Source: Antitrichia curtipendula (Eukaryota; Streptophyta; Bryopsida; Hypnales; Leucodontaceae). From it: a DNA stretch of 64,000 nt. Below the pieces are notes generated by a model, which was not told where the DNA came from, did not search any database, and saw nothing but the letters and a program-made list of their open reading frames with translations. Below are positions 22,956 through 33,693 of the stretch, in pieces. The translations under genes and the position numbers were made by a program. Positions within the stretch are counted from its first letter, which is position 1; each line of letters begins with the position of its first letter. The DNA is taken from the NCBI GenBank assembly GCA_951230915.1, contig OX579637.1, positions 27,280,001 to 27,344,000 on the forward strand, in the 5' to 3' direction.

Positions 22956-25900
22956 ATGACCAAGGATCGGTCTTCTTGGTAAGAAACCCTATCAAATGGA
23001 AAAGTACAATGCAAGGCTTGCAAATTGGTATTTGCCAAGAAGCCGGTCCGTATGTTTAGCACATCGGGGAGTCGTGACAAAAGAATCAGCCTTTGTATCC
23101 AAATGACATCTGAAGTTTGAGGTCTATTTGTTCGTTGCAATGGAGTGATTCCACAAAGAGGTACTCTACACAATGTGGATGGCAACGACACACCTATGCC
23201 TATGGTTGTTCGTGCTATGTCAAATGCCAGAGACACTGTGAACTCTACCGAAGAAGACTCATGCACGGCGCCAGAGGAATATGTTGGTGGTTCTTCCCAA
23301 GGAAATCCAAGTACACAAGCATCAGGTGGACGTGGAACTCAGCGGACATCAAGCAGTAGGCCTCAAAGAAAGAGTAAGCTAGTAGAGGGATTCGACGAAG
23401 CAAATAAACGCATTTTGAATGCGATGTGGGCCAATTTCTTTTATGCGGCAAACATACCATTTGCTGTAGCCCGAAATCCAGCCTTCAAGAAGCAGTGAAG
23501 AAAACGGTGGAGTTTCATCAACCTTATAGCCCACCATCATACCATGATTTACGTCATAAATTGCTTGACCAAGCAAAGGTAGACTTAGAGGTCAATCTCC
23601 GTAAGCGGACAAAAACCAGTATTAGGAAGTTTGGAGCCACATTGTCTATTGATGGGGTGGACCTCGGTTTCGAATCGGCCATTGATAAATGCCATGCTTG
23701 TGTCATCCGCGGATGAGCAATTCCTAGGATCGGTGGATACAACTGGAAAAGTTAAAGATGCTCCATATTTGGCCTCTATATTAGAGAGTTTTATAGAACA
23801 AGTGGGCCCTGCAAACGTAGTGCAGGTGAGTACAGATAATGCGGTTGTAAATCCAGCAACATGGAGTTTGGTATCTACTACCTATTCCCACATTTTTTTC
23901 CAAGGTTGCGTGCACTATAACAAAACATGGTAAAAAAACCACTCTCGATTTTGAGTGCGGTTTTTTTTTACCATGTTTTGTTATACTGGTGGTGCATGCC
24001 TTGAATTTGTTGCTAAAAGATTGGGCAAACGAACAATGGATTGATGACGTCGTGAAAGATTCCCGAAAGATAGTCAAATTCTTCAAGAAGAGGCACATGC
24101 CGCTTGCGATACTTCAGAAATATTCAACGCAGTACAACTTGTTGTTAGCGGTGGAAACAAGATTTGCCTCGAATTACAACATGGTTGTAGGTATGCTCAA
24201 GGTGAAAGCACAACTGCAACAAATTGTGACGGACCCGCAATGGGAGGAATATGCTAGAAAGCACTCGCGAAAATCCAAAACTCATTTAGAATCCGAACGG
24301 GTAAAGAAGACCATTCTAAGTGGGCATTTTTGACATTGTTGTCAAAATTTTGAAGATGTGACAACTCCAATTGTCAATGCTCTTCGTGATTTGGATGCGA
24401 AGACACCATGCATGGGCAAGGTGTTACACATTATGAGGAAACTAGAGAAGCACGTCCTCGCTTTAGACAAAGAGCCTTTTTGTTTGGCTTTGGACAAAGC
24501 CATCCCGTTGGTGAAGGCGTTCTACGAACGACGTGATATGGTGAAGACCGATTTACATTATGCAGGAGCACTTTTGAATCCCTACCTTCTTGAAGACAAA
24601 GAACTAGCCGACGACACCGATGCCATGGCTGCATGCAGGCACGTTTTGATGCAAATATGTACACCTTTAGAGTACGCGAAGGTGGTGAAGGAATTTGTAG
24701 CCTTCCGCCATAGGGAACCTCCGTTCCACAACATGTTGGATCCGGATGAACAACAATTGCCGGCGCATGCTTGGTGGGATTTTGAGGGCGCGTGCGGGAA
24801 GCTCATTGCTCCAATTGCCAAGAGGATTTTGGCCCAACCGGTATCATCGTCTTCATGTGAATGAAATTGGAGTAGCTATTCTTTTGTTCACAACAAATAT
24901 CGGAACAAGTTGAAGCCACAAAGAGCACAGGATTTGGTATATGTGTATACCAATTCCAAAGTCCTCGGTGCATCAAAGCAAAATGACGAGAAGAAGTGGT
25001 ACGATGAGAACCTCGAGTCGAAGGATTCGGCCTTGTCTTCATCGGAAGACGAGGGTGGTGAATCCGGTGAAGAAACTGATCTCCTCATGGACAATGAAGA
25101 TGACCACGGCATCCGCAATTTCGATGATGAACCGCTTCGATGCCCGCCTCATTATGATGCAGACATCGGAGATCATTGTGAAGACCCTTACAAGTTTCCG
25201 TTGGATGAGGACGACTGTGAATATGACAAAGGTGGACCTTCCATAGCTAAATACTTAGATGGAACCGGATTGTTGCGTAGTGAAAACATTATAGCAAATA
25301 GGGAAAATACTCATGCGAAGGTAGCGGAGGAAGATGAGGAAATGGTTATAGGTGATGAAACTCCCCAAATGGATGAAGTGATTCGAATTCCCGAGTGTCC
25401 ATCCATGACAATGGTAGAAGCGGAAGAAAATGATCAACACAAAGACATGAGAGGGTGTGGGGTGAAGTGCCACACAAATGTGGTCAACCAAAGTATTGAA
25501 TTACCAGGGGCATTGACAAGTGAAACTATTGGACTTTTCGGCATTCAAAATGCCCAAGCACCTCGAATAGAGGGAAGTTAAGATCCATGTGTATTGGAGT
25601 CCGTGTGCCCAATGCCACACCGCAATGCCAAAGACATGAAGCACCTCGTGCGAGATCCTCAATTACCATCACGTAGCGGTCCTCGACAAGCACTATATAC
25701 AAGCGGTAGCACGACTTTGAATGGTCCTGGAGACTCACGGTTCAAAGAACAACATTTGAGCAATTTGAAAGAATTGCACATTAGAGCCAATCCCAATCCA
25801 TCCGTTTCATCAGACAACGATGATGTGCAAACATTGGAGTCTATGTTTCGTCGATTTTCTAGCCATACAAAGCATTCTCCGATCAAATCTTCAAACCCTA

Positions 25901-26334
25901 TAGTGGAAGCTTTGTCCGCAGAGAAGACAAACATTCCAGGAGGTTCGGAAGCACATCCACCCGCGGTGAAGGAGTCCAAAAAAGCTAAGAGGAAAAGAAT
26001 AATGGAGCCTTTTGCAATCTCTCCATTGAAAAAACAAAATGTAGGTAGAACCCCCCTTGATGCAAGTCTGCCTCTAACCAAGCGAAAGGTGAAACCAATC
26101 CACGATCTTAAGGGAGGTATTGGAAAGTCTCTACTAAAAGTCAAAAGGGATTATAAGTTAGGTAGACCAGTGAGATCAAGCACATCGAAACAAGTACAAG
26201 AAGAAGGAGGGAAGATTGTACAATCTTCATCAGATGGTATGCAAAATTCATCCAGTGACGATGATTCCGGATGGGATACAACAGGTCAAAGTAGCGGGGC
26301 TGAAGTCAAAGGAGATAGTGACTATCAACCATAG
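22956..26334 (+). pseudogene. hAT transposase (BED finger, DUF659-like, dimerisation domain), decayed
   Basis: In order: a BED-like finger (VQCKACKLVF...LC) near 23,000; the DUF659-type segment with FFYAANIPFAVARNPAF (23,430-23,490), TLSIDGW and VSTDNA; GCVHALNLLLKDW split by a MITE at 23,913; and a hAT dimerisation region at 24,760-24,960 (HAWWDFEG, then CE-stop-NWSSYSFVHNKYRNKL, DLVYVYTNSKVL). Lesions: TAA 22,980, TGA 23,118, TGA 24,331, TGA 24,862 and TAA 25,582, all one C-to-T step from CAA/CGA; a one-base loss near 23,490 and a one-base gain near 23,655 that cancel in frame; and the MITE. After the dimerisation domain the same frame runs on for more than 400 codons of acidic and Ser/Lys-rich sequence, unusual for the family. 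The element therefore cannot mobilise itself with this copy. Confidence 0.82.
23913..23991. mobile_element. 79-bp foldback CACTA-type MITE inside the transposase
   Basis: Ends CACTATAACAAAACATGG and, on the other strand, CACCAGTATAACAAAACATGG. The two arms pair almost fully around a small loop. It is flanked by a 3-bp duplication GTG (23,910-23,912 and 23,992-23,994), the CACTA length. Element plus one duplication is 82 bp, which accounts exactly for the frame change between the two transposase halves. Confidence 0.85.
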
Positions 26335-26506
26335 TTTATAAAGATTGAGAAGATGTAAACTTGGGTGTTTAGTTTTTTACCCTAAACACATTATGTTATG
26401 ACAATTCATTGTTTGAACTTTAAGTTTGTAATACAAATTTGCTCATTCATGTTGTGCACACCATCAAAATTTTGTTTTTTCAAATACCTTAAAACTAGCA
26501 AAGATC

Positions 26507-26725
26507 GTCTGTCCGCCCGTCCGCCTCGTGGCCCGTCCGCGCCTTGATCACTTCCATCCGATGGACGAACAGTCCGACTGCCCGTCCGCCTGGTGGCCCG
26601 TCCGCGCCTTGGTCACCTTCGTCCAACGGGCGGACGGTCCGACCGCTTGTCCGCCTGGTGGCCCGTCCACGCCTTGGTCACCTCCGTCCGACGGGCATAC
26701 GGTCCGACCGCCCATCGGACCATGG
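26507..26725. repeat. CGGACGG array 3 (no associated gene)
   Basis: Three imperfect units of about 66 bp built on CCCGTCCGCCTGGTGG and CGTCCGACGGGCGGACGG. It lies after the transposase stop. No TATA box or gene follows on either strand, unlike the other four arrays. Confidence 0.85.
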
Positions 26726-27238
26726 CAGTGCATGTTTTTTTCTCATTTAGTACAGCATAGGATTCCTGAAATGGCCAGGTCATCTCCAAAGAGTGTGCCT
26801 TCATGACAACAAGCATCCAATGTGAATACTTCAAAGACATTGAACTCCTCATGGCACCGACATCAAATTTCATTCTTCAATGTACACATCATATTTTTAG
26901 GTGCAATCTTGAAATTAAACATCTCAATGATATTTTGAAATGACCATTTTGAAAGATCAAAATGAAATGCTACCTATAGTTCTAAATTTTTTTTTCTAAA
27001 TTTTTGATGATAGATCATAGATTTAATTATATTCAAAAATTTATTTGGATTTTAATCATATATTACTATATATTGTAAGACATCTCAATTTTAAAATAAT
27101 TGTTTTTATGAAGAAATTTGTCGAAGTAAGCAAAATCCGACTTAATGTCATGAAACTAGAAACAATTGCTATGTACTTATATAATACTATTGCATCAAAG
27201 TCACGATCTTCTAAGATATTTGTATGCAAAGTTCTAAT

Positions 27239-27268
27239 ATAGGATTTAGGATTTAGGATTTAGGATTC
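27239..27268 (+). repeat. GGATTTA tandem repeat, about four units
   Basis: Short run of AGGATTT units in AT-rich DNA; a telomere-like variant (TTTAGGA). Confidence 0.75.
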
Positions 27269-28744
27269 ATGTCATTCATATAAATGTTGTCCAAATTAGA
27301 AGTGTATTTTGAAAATGGATGTGTGATAATATTTTGATGTAATATTAAAAAATCATTTTGGTCATGATAGTATAGATTGATACCTAATTAGTAATTACCT
27401 ACTTATAAGAAATTGCCCCATTCAATGTCAAATAATGTTGTCAAAAATCATTTGGAGTTATATAACTTATATGTTGCGGACTTGCGGTCTTGCGGAGTGC
27501 GGATTATGAAGTTAGAAAAAGCATATAGAGTTGTCTTATGTCTCTAAAATTCAAAGTTCGTTATTCAAAATTGATATCAAAGAATAATAATTGTCCATTA
27601 GAATATTTTTTTCATTGGGATTAACAATTCTTCAATTCTTCCAAAAGTTATTAGCGTATTATTTTTCATTTAATAGTGCATCAATTTCTACTTCACAAAT
27701 TTTAAAAAATGAATGTATAGTTCTTTTGAGTTTAACCTCTAATTCTCTAAAGTCCCATTGTCCCATCGGGGGCCAAAATGGATGTAAGATTTTTAGGCAG
27801 GCTCCTATGACCTCAATATTTTTTGTAAATTTCTGAGTTTTTTTGGTATCTTTTAGAATAAATAACTTGAAGTATTCATTTTTGAATTGAATTCTAACAG
27901 TTAAAATCAAAAAAAAAAATTCATGAGGTCTAGATTCCTTGCTAGAATAATCTCAGAGTGGAAATTAGTATATTTCAATTCTATCTTACTATCTTAGAGC
28001 TATTAATGATTTAATTTTTCCTTCGATCTTAAATCTACTTCTACCTAACAATTTTTTAATGAGTGAAAACTAAGTGTTTCTTTTTTAAAATCTTTTTTTT
28101 AGATTCTCAACTCAATTGTTTATCATATAAAATTACACATTCACCATCACTAGAGTAGCCTTTTTTAGTTAAAAACGTTCATTGCAAAAAAATGTAGTTA
28201 AGCAAGGTGCCAAGGTGCCTAAAAAGTAGGGGTTAAACATTTCACATTTAATCATTTATTCATAACTCAATTGCCTAAAATTTGGCTAAAATGCACAAGG
28301 TGAAAGACGTACGTGAATATTCCTCAAAGGGTTGAATGACCAAACATCCCAATTTAGAAAAGCTAGAGAAGTAAACATTTAATTTTTAAATTCCATGCAC
28401 AATTGCACATTGGTGAATTCTTTGAGGTATAAATTCATTCAACTAATGTGGGACAATGGTGCTGATAAAGTTACATAAAAAGTCTATTGTTGAATTTGTT
28501 TAACAAAATATATTCACATAAAAAATTAAAAAATTGACTTCAAAGCTTTATTTGCGAACTTGTGCGTGCTATGAATTCAAGAAACACCTAAACCCAATCA
28601 AGAATCCTCAAGTTAAGTTCTTAATTGAAAATGGTCCATATATTTCTTGAGGAACTTAATTTGCATTTGTTTTCATATTTTTAATTAGTTATGATTTCTT
28701 ACATTTGTAACTTTAGAGTATAATTTAGGATTTAGGAAACCCTC

Positions 28745-28759
28745 GGGAGGGTGGGTGGG
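28745..28759 (+). repeat. G-quadruplex motif
   Basis: GGGAGGGTGGGTGGG followed by ACATCT. Four G-triplets with one-base loops. A near copy lies 1,006 bp downstream. Confidence 0.8.
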
Positions 28760-29750
28760 ACATCTCTTGTCAGGGCCATTCCTACCAACCCTTTTTCCGT
28801 CATTATCATGAAGACACTTAAAAATAGCATAAAGAATCCTTCCATCACAGTAACAATCATTTATCTTTTCAAAGCAACCGTTTTAGTGTAAATACTAACT
28901 TTGCTTGATTGACTACACAGCAAGTTCTTACAGAGCTTCCTACTTTACTTAGATTCCTAATCTCACTTCATTCCATCACCTAAATACATGCAGACTAAGT
29001 ATTCATGATTTAAGTGACCCCAAACTAAGAAATCGCCATAGTCTTGGTTGCAGCTGTTGTAGTAGATTTGTCAATGAGTTTGTGGACCTCACCTGTCCCC
29101 ATGACCCACACAACATAACAATGTTAGGTAAGGTCGTAGACAAGGTGTCTACAGTCCACAAAGCTTGTTATCGCTGTCACATTTAAAAAAATATATCATC
29201 GAGCATATAACATACCAAAACAAAACAAGCGATCAGAAAGAAATTTCATGAAATGCCGAAAGCAGAACCTGAGATGCAGCCATCCCTGCTCCCCTCAGCA
29301 AGTACTTCCCAGCCTTGACGTAATTAGTTCCGTCTCCTGACTTAGTCGCCGCAGTCAGAGATCAGTAACTTCACTTGAAGCCCTTGATAAATCAGTTTGA
29401 GAGTCAACCAATGGCTTTATCCAAGCATTAGATATTCATTTTATATCCTTACTGAGCAGTCATGACGTCATGTGACTCAGCATGGTCCACCTAATGTGGG
29501 TCAAATAAAATTGGTCAGCTTGGTCTGGTCCAACCCATGATCCAGCCTTCCTGTTTGAATCAAGGTAACTGACGGTAACTGAAGGCAAGTAATTTATTCA
29601 GTACCTCATCATTCAAAACTTAGTGGATTACCAGCCACTAATCTGAATTAGATGGAATAGTACTATGCTGTGAATTATTTTTGTAACTATAACGCTTAAC
29701 TGAAGGATTAGTTATTCCTCTCTATTAGTAAATACCTTACAAGTTTAGAA

Positions 29751-29765
29751 GGGAGGGAGGGTGGG
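29751..29765 (+). repeat. G-quadruplex motif, second copy
   Basis: GGGAGGGAGGGTGGG followed by ACATCT. Direct repeat of the motif at 28,745. Confidence 0.8.
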
Positions 29766-29965
29766 ACATCTAACTAGTAATCACATCTTACTTAAATGAT
29801 TTAGTACATATGACTATACTATTTTACTATATAAGTTAGGGGCATTATACATCCCTTACTATATATCTCGCATTTCATATTCTATTTTTTCAAATTTTTC
29901 CACAAGCATGTGACTATATGCTTATGCAAAAAAATTGTCCTATATCATGTTATATACTATATCAT

Positions 29966-30003
29966 GGCTTAGGGTCTAGGGTTTAGGGTTTAGGGTTTAG
30001 GAT
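29966..30003 (+). repeat. short TTTAGGG (plant telomere-type) tract
   Basis: About three perfect TTTAGGG units with degenerate neighbours (GTCTAGGG, TTTAGGA). Supports a plant-lineage genome. Confidence 0.8.
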
Positions 30004-30173
30004 GTAGGACTTAGTGTATAAAATTGAAGATCGTTGCATTAAAAAAACGCTGGAGTTCTATTTAATGATTCAAGTTCTTTAAGTAAGAAAGTGAATTTCG
30101 ATGAGATTTTTGTCTTTCCCATCCTTGTCATTATTTGCTGGTCGAGGTCGTTTTAGGAGTCAGATGATGCAGC

Positions 30174-30433
30174 CGTCCGCCTGGTCGGGCAACCTCAAAA
30201 AATCTCTCAATTTGATCTCCACTTGAGAGGGGCTGTCCGATCAGGTGGATTGCCCAGGTCGGACGGCAGCCGTCCAATACACTGGGGCCGTCCGATGTGT
30301 CGGACGGGTGGCGTCCGCCTGATCGGATGGTCCTGACGAGGCGGACAATGATCCATCCGCCTTGTCGGGTCCGTCCGATCAGGCGGACGGTCGAGGCATC
30401 CGCCTTGCATAAAAGAGTCGGACGGCCCGTCCG
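30174..30433. repeat. CGGACGG array 4 (upstream of the kinase gene)
   Basis: CGGACGG/CCGTCCG motifs with TCCGATCAGGCGGA-type cores. The CATAAAA box of the kinase gene lies within its last 30 bp, as in array 1. Confidence 0.85.
30408..30414 (+). promoter_or_regulatory. TATA-like box of the kinase gene
   Basis: CATAAAA in GCATAAAAGAG, 246 bp before ATG 30,654. Confidence 0.5.
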
Positions 30434-30653
30434 CTCCTCACTTTTATCTTCCCCCTTGTGTCATGCAAGAGAGAGCGGAGAGCTTGGTGGTTTATCCTCC
30501 ATTGGCTCTTTTCTAAGGGAAGATAAGAGTGTGATTTCTAGGGGATACTTGTTGCTTTTTTTTTCTACATTTTGTGTATGATCATTTGGCAAATCGTATA
30601 TTGCCTTGTGGATTACAAATTGCAAGTGCACTTCTAAACGTGATTTTATCACG

Positions 30654-32138
30654 ATGCCGAGATCAAAGAAGGCTACGAAGGACAAACGAGTGAAGCCGGA
30701 CAGTGAGGCGAGTATGGACGCTTCTTCTCTCGCTTGCAAAGCATTTCTCATTGAGTGCATTGTCAATTTTTATGAGTCGGAAACCACTGCGTCGTTGTAT
30801 ACCAAATATGCGAGGTATGAAGACGAGTGCCCAACTAAATTCAAGGGAGATATGGTACAGAAGTTCACGGATGCTTTAAACGTACCCTACTGGATTCATG
30901 AAATGGAGAGTAAGGGCTTTCAACAATTATTGAAGAACAAGGTCCATGATGCATTGTGGAATGCAAAGGTGATCTTAGAGAAGTACGGGAAGCAACACCG
31001 CATCGGTGATGGCGCTTTTGAACAGGTCATTTTGAGGGCAGACTTGTTTGTTCGCCAGTGCGCCCCTTTTGCAAAGAATCAAAATAGGCGAGGTTCAATG
31101 GGTTGGTGGAATAGTGATGAGGGAGTTGTGGAGTTGCAACGTGGGCGACGACATCTCTTAGCGCTTCCGGAAACAACAAGGGTGATTCCACAAGATGATA
31201 AAATCCTGAGGGGTGGATACGCAACAATTCGGAGGGTCCGAATTGAAGGATGTCGTGAGATACCCACATTTTTGGAGTTTGCAGCGAAGGTATCTCATCA
31301 ACAACGCATACGACCTTCGCTCGCAAGGTTGGAACACCGAAACAAGTCAATGGCAGTGACAATTCCACATGATGGAGTTATCCGGTTTTCTGCTGTTCAT
31401 GCAACACAAAATGAAGGGTACTCGTATTGGTGGAATGGCGGAACATTGAAGCAAATGTTAAAATTGGATAAGGAATATCCCGATAATATTGGCATTTGGT
31501 TGGCTTATTCTCAATCGACCCCGGAAGAGGTGACCAAAGCTTTTTTTCTTGGTCGTTGGAGGAAGAAGCGCACAGAGCTTGCATGGGCATTGGTGCACCT
31601 CATGAATGCAGTGCATAGCGCTGGACATTTGCACAATGACCTTTCACTGGACAACATTATGTTTCACTTTCCCAATGATGAGTCACGTGTTTACATTAGA
31701 GTTTGCGATTGGGGCATGACTACTTTACGTAATGAACCAATGAAGTCCTTGTACACGTTCACCTCTCAGAGTGAGCGGACTGAGACCTTGAAAAAGAGGT
31801 GGTGGGTGGACCCTTCTATTGCATACTTGCATAGAAAAGATGCAGATGTATCAACGATACCAAATTTATCACGTAAATCGGAGGAATATGCGGTTGGTCG
31901 AATAGCTCAAGCCATCAACAATGGTTGCATGTCGGCGGACTATGTGAGCTTACATCGGGAAAATGAAGGACATACAAGATTTAGCCATGAGGATTTGGCA
32001 AAGATTTTTCACCTTTACTTGGAGCGCCTTTGTGATTCGGTGATTGATTCTCGCGATAGCTTGTCCAAAATCATCCATCGATTTACCAATAATTACAACT
32101 GGCCTATTCCGGATGAGCACTTCCGCCACTCATATTAG
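30654..32138 (+). CDS. protein-kinase-like cargo protein, intact
   Basis: An uninterrupted, intronless frame of 494 residues from ATG 30,654; the frame is open slightly further upstream but without ATG. Residues 1-180 are a helical region I do not recognise, beginning with a Lys-rich tail. From about 184 there is a kinase fold: LRGGYATIRRV as the glycine loop, FAAKV with Lys212 as the ATP-binding Lys, WWNGGTLKQML around the hinge, HLHNDLSLDNIMF as the catalytic loop with Asp329, and DWG in place of DFG (Asp352). The Arg of HRD is Asn and the Lys two residues after Asp is Ser, so activity may be weak or absent. WWVDPSIAYLHRKDAD sits where the APE segment should be. A promoter array and TATA-like box lie upstream. 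It is the only domain-bearing cargo gene without lesions. Confidence 0.75.
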   Translation: MPRSKKATKDKRVKPDSEASMDASSLACKAFLIECIVNFYESETTASLYTKYARYEDECPTKFKGDMVQKFTDALNVPYWIHEMESKGFQQLLKNKVHDALWNAKVILEKYGKQHRIGDGAFEQVILRADLFVRQCAPFAKNQNRRGSMGWWNSDEGVVELQRGRRHLLALPETTRVIPQDDKILRGGYATIRRVRIEGCREIPTFLEFAAKVSHQQRIRPSLARLEHRNKSMAVTIPHDGVIRFSAVHATQNEGYSYWWNGGTLKQMLKLDKEYPDNIGIWLAYSQSTPEEVTKAFFLGRWRKKRTELAWALVHLMNAVHSAGHLHNDLSLDNIMFHFPNDESRVYIRVCDWGMTTLRNEPMKSLYTFTSQSERTETLKKRWWVDPSIAYLHRKDADVSTIPNLSRKSEEYAVGRIAQAINNGCMSADYVSLHRENEGHTRFSHEDLAKIFHLYLERLCDSVIDSRDSLSKIIHRFTNNYNWPIPDEHFRHSY

Positions 32139-32484
32139 TGTCTATGGTGTTAGTGGACGACATAGAAGTGATAGAACTATAGAAGTATTAGGTAAATGTA
32201 GAGGCGAGTACATAAATTTGCATGATTGTGTGCAAGGATTTTCTAGTATATATATGCACCATCAATGTATGCCAATATATGTGCACCTTTATAATTCATA
32301 GAAAATTTTGAAATGTTTGTGTGTTTTGAAACTTCCAATGTCCAATGTCTACCATCTATTTATGCATTCATCATATGTTTTGCTTGAAATCCTTGGATGA
32401 AAAGTACAATGCAACAATTATTGTTGATGGATGTTAGCTTGGTCTGGTTGGGTTCAAAATTGTATAATCAATGTTGAACACATA
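32139..32484. other. gene-free stretch after the kinase gene
   Basis: Presumed 3' untranslated region and spacer. No canonical AATAAA is obvious. Confidence 0.4.
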
Positions 32485-33423
32485 TAATCCCTACAAGACC
32501 AAAGTGGGTTTTTTGGCAACATAGCGATTTTGGGCAACTCACTACAAATGGAATTTATATTTTTTTTCTTTGAAATTTTCATACAACACGTGCCCGAGGA
32601 TTAGCTTTAAGGCCCAACAATTTTCATAAATTTTGACTACATGGTTAAAAAGTTATTGCATGATATGTCGTTTTCAGTCCTTGGTGGGCAACACGGGTAG
32701 CAAAAAAACTTCTTAAAAAATCACTTTTTAAGAAAATAAAAATTTGAAATTGGTTCTTTAGATTTATATGTACATGAGAAGCTTTGAATCATTCCATTTA
32801 GATCTATGAGTCAAAAGTTATGAGGATTCTTAGTTTAAGGGTAGTTATGGAATTTCAACTCTAAAATAAACTTTGAAGTCTTTTATTTAACTGAATTTTC
32901 AATATTTTTGAAAAAAAATAAAAACATTGGGTGTAGATTGTTTATTACAACATTACAACCGTTGGATTGGCATTTTTCAATTCTATATATTAATTCTTCA
33001 CAATTTAGTGTTTTGAATCATTCTCTACCTCTTCCTACTTACTATTTTTTTTCTATATGTTGTACAATTCCAAATGATCTGAAAATTTTCAAGCATGTAG
33101 CCAACTTGCCTTCAAGAATAAATCCAAAGAGTAACCACCATTTTGGACATTTTTCATACAAATGTGACCTTGTGAAGGACAGCTGCCCGTTTTTTTGCAG
33201 GGACAAAAAAAGGATTTTTGTCAATTCAAACACTATTATCTTGCAATCCACATGGTGGAAAATTCTGAAATTTTTTCCACATCTTCTTAAACAAGTTTAC
33301 TACAAGATCCTATGGTTACATGTGTCCAAGAATGTTTTATTTCTAAAATTTGACACTAGTATTAGAAATGGCAGTTTTGGAGCGTTTTTGGTGAAAACAT
33401 AGTCAAAAACATTTAGGAGATAA
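32485..33423 (+). mobile_element. TTAA-family element copy, about 0.94 kb, nested in the hAT element
   Basis: Left end ATAATCCCTACAAGACCAAA resembles the 18-bp end at 7-24. The right end (ACATTTAGGAGATAA) is decayed. The last 420 bp align with 10,900-11,323 in the same orientation. Lies between the two intact cargo genes. No coding content. Confidence 0.45.
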
Positions 33424-33693
33424 TGATAATAGAATTTCATCGTACGCAAATATTTTTTATATTGAAAAGCAATACAGTTGATACTTGAACGATAACGCTA
33501 TGATGATACCAAGTACTAACGTCCAAATACATTTTAATACAATATATTTACATCAAAGTAAATTAGTACGTAAATGCTATTCGCCGAGATGCCGATCTTT
33601 TTGTACTATGATTGCCACACTCCATAATCCAATGGCAAAAGATTCCAAGGCCCACTTGATTGTGAGACAACTACTAAAATAGCTCTACCTACT

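Larger units (their letters stand above)
26726..30173. other. 3.4-kb AT-rich gene-free interior of the hAT element
   Basis: No coding frame of note. Contains two G-quadruplex-type motifs, short GGATTTA and TTTAGGG repeats, and scattered short frames. May include nested insertions or the remains of a lost cargo gene. Confidence 0.5.

Noticed and set aside
18416..26334. Stop codons reassigned as Gln or Arg, or repaired by RNA editing
   Set aside because: Other genes in the window use normal stops, all three stop codons occur, and frameshifts and a MITE accompany them. Decay of silenced transposon genes is simpler.
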